A DNA stretch of 5,635 nt. It comes from Methylovirgula sp. (GTDB lineage Bacteria; Pseudomonadota; Alphaproteobacteria; Rhizobiales; Beijerinckiaceae). Made by a program: the position numbers and the translations under genes. The notes beneath the pieces are model-generated. The model saw only the letters and a list, made by a program, of their open reading frames with translations. It ran no database searches and was not told the origin of the DNA. The first letter of the stretch is position 1. Every line of letters begins with the position of its first letter. The stretch lies in contig JASHVQ010000181.1 in NCBI GenBank assembly GCA_030044485.1, positions 1-5,635 on the forward strand. Direction: 5' to 3'. Below are positions 5,421 to 5,635 of this stretch, in pieces.

Positions 5421-5635
5421 ATGAGAAGGTATTTAGCCGCCCTTGTTTTCGCCGCGTCGCTTAGCGCAGCGTCTGCGGCCACCTACACCATTCAAAACTG
5501 GCCTCAGGACTTGAGCAAGGTCCCCTGCGATGCGTGGAAGCACAACAGCGACGGCACATGGGTAGAAGTGGGAACCATCATCGTCAATGGAAACGCCACG
5601 ACCGGAATGACCTTTAAGGACACGGACGAGGCGAA
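5421..5635 (+). CDS. Small secreted protein of unknown function (3' end outside window)
   Basis: An open frame from ATG 5421 runs off the right edge after 71 residues. GGAG at 5412-5415, five bases upstream, is a good ribosome site. The N-terminus MRRYLAALVFAASLSAASA is a classic Sec signal peptide: two Arg, a hydrophobic core, and an A-S-A cleavage site after residue 19. The mature part begins ATYTIQNWPQDLSKVPCDAWK, with Trp at 27, 39 and 47 and a single Cys at 36 so far; a partner Cys could lie beyond the window. It is predicted periplasmic or extracellular. I do not recognise a named family, although short secreted proteins with a 'PCDAWK..DGTW' pattern seem familiar as hypotheticals in Rhizobiales. 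Its codon use is less GC-rich than that of hom or recJ, in keeping with an accessory segment. Confidence 0.8.
   Translation, partial: MRRYLAALVFAASLSAASAATYTIQNWPQDLSKVPCDAWKHNSDGTWVEVGTIIVNGNATTGMTFKDTDEA

Overview
The window reads as chromosomal DNA from a high-GC alphaproteobacterium, most likely of the order Hyphomicrobiales (Rhizobiales). This rests on three things: the co-oriented order homoserine dehydrogenase, class II fructose-1,6-bisphosphatase (GlpX), RecJ, which from memory is common in that order; the strong GC bias; and a palindromic intergenic repeat of a type familiar from Rhizobiales genomes. I cannot name a genus. All genes recognised are on the plus strand.

Bases 1-4863 are a conserved housekeeping block. 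It begins with the C-terminal 48 residues of a protein with a dihydrofolate-reductase-like ending. Then come hom (threonine/methionine branch of the aspartate pathway), glpX (gluconeogenesis and/or Calvin cycle), a 69-residue protein that is 29% histidine, and recJ (single-strand 5'-3' exonuclease). The block looks complete and undamaged. Its gaps hold a degenerate palindromic repeat (between hom and glpX), a helically phased direct repeat (upstream of the His-rich gene) and a small palindrome (upstream of recJ).

Bases 4864-5016 carry a recognisable promoter and a complete tRNA-Glu(UUC) gene with encoded CCA.

From 5017 the character changes. GC drops visibly: a sampled 60-base row after the tRNA is about 53% GC, against about 77% in a row inside recJ. 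About 300 bases show no gene, but there is a tandem 11-bp repeat next to a 10-bp palindrome. This is followed by what looks like the broken 5' end of an SRAP-family (YedK/HMCES-like) gene, recognisable by the MCGRFT start and reconstructable through two single-base deletions. It runs directly into the start of a small secreted protein gene that leaves the window. The simplest reading is that the tRNA-Glu marks the edge of an accessory, island-like and partly decayed segment. No integrase or transposase is visible to prove it.

I see no wholly new multi-gene system. The items most worth a second look are the SRAP remnant and tRNA boundary, the heptad His-rich protein, and the palindromic repeat.
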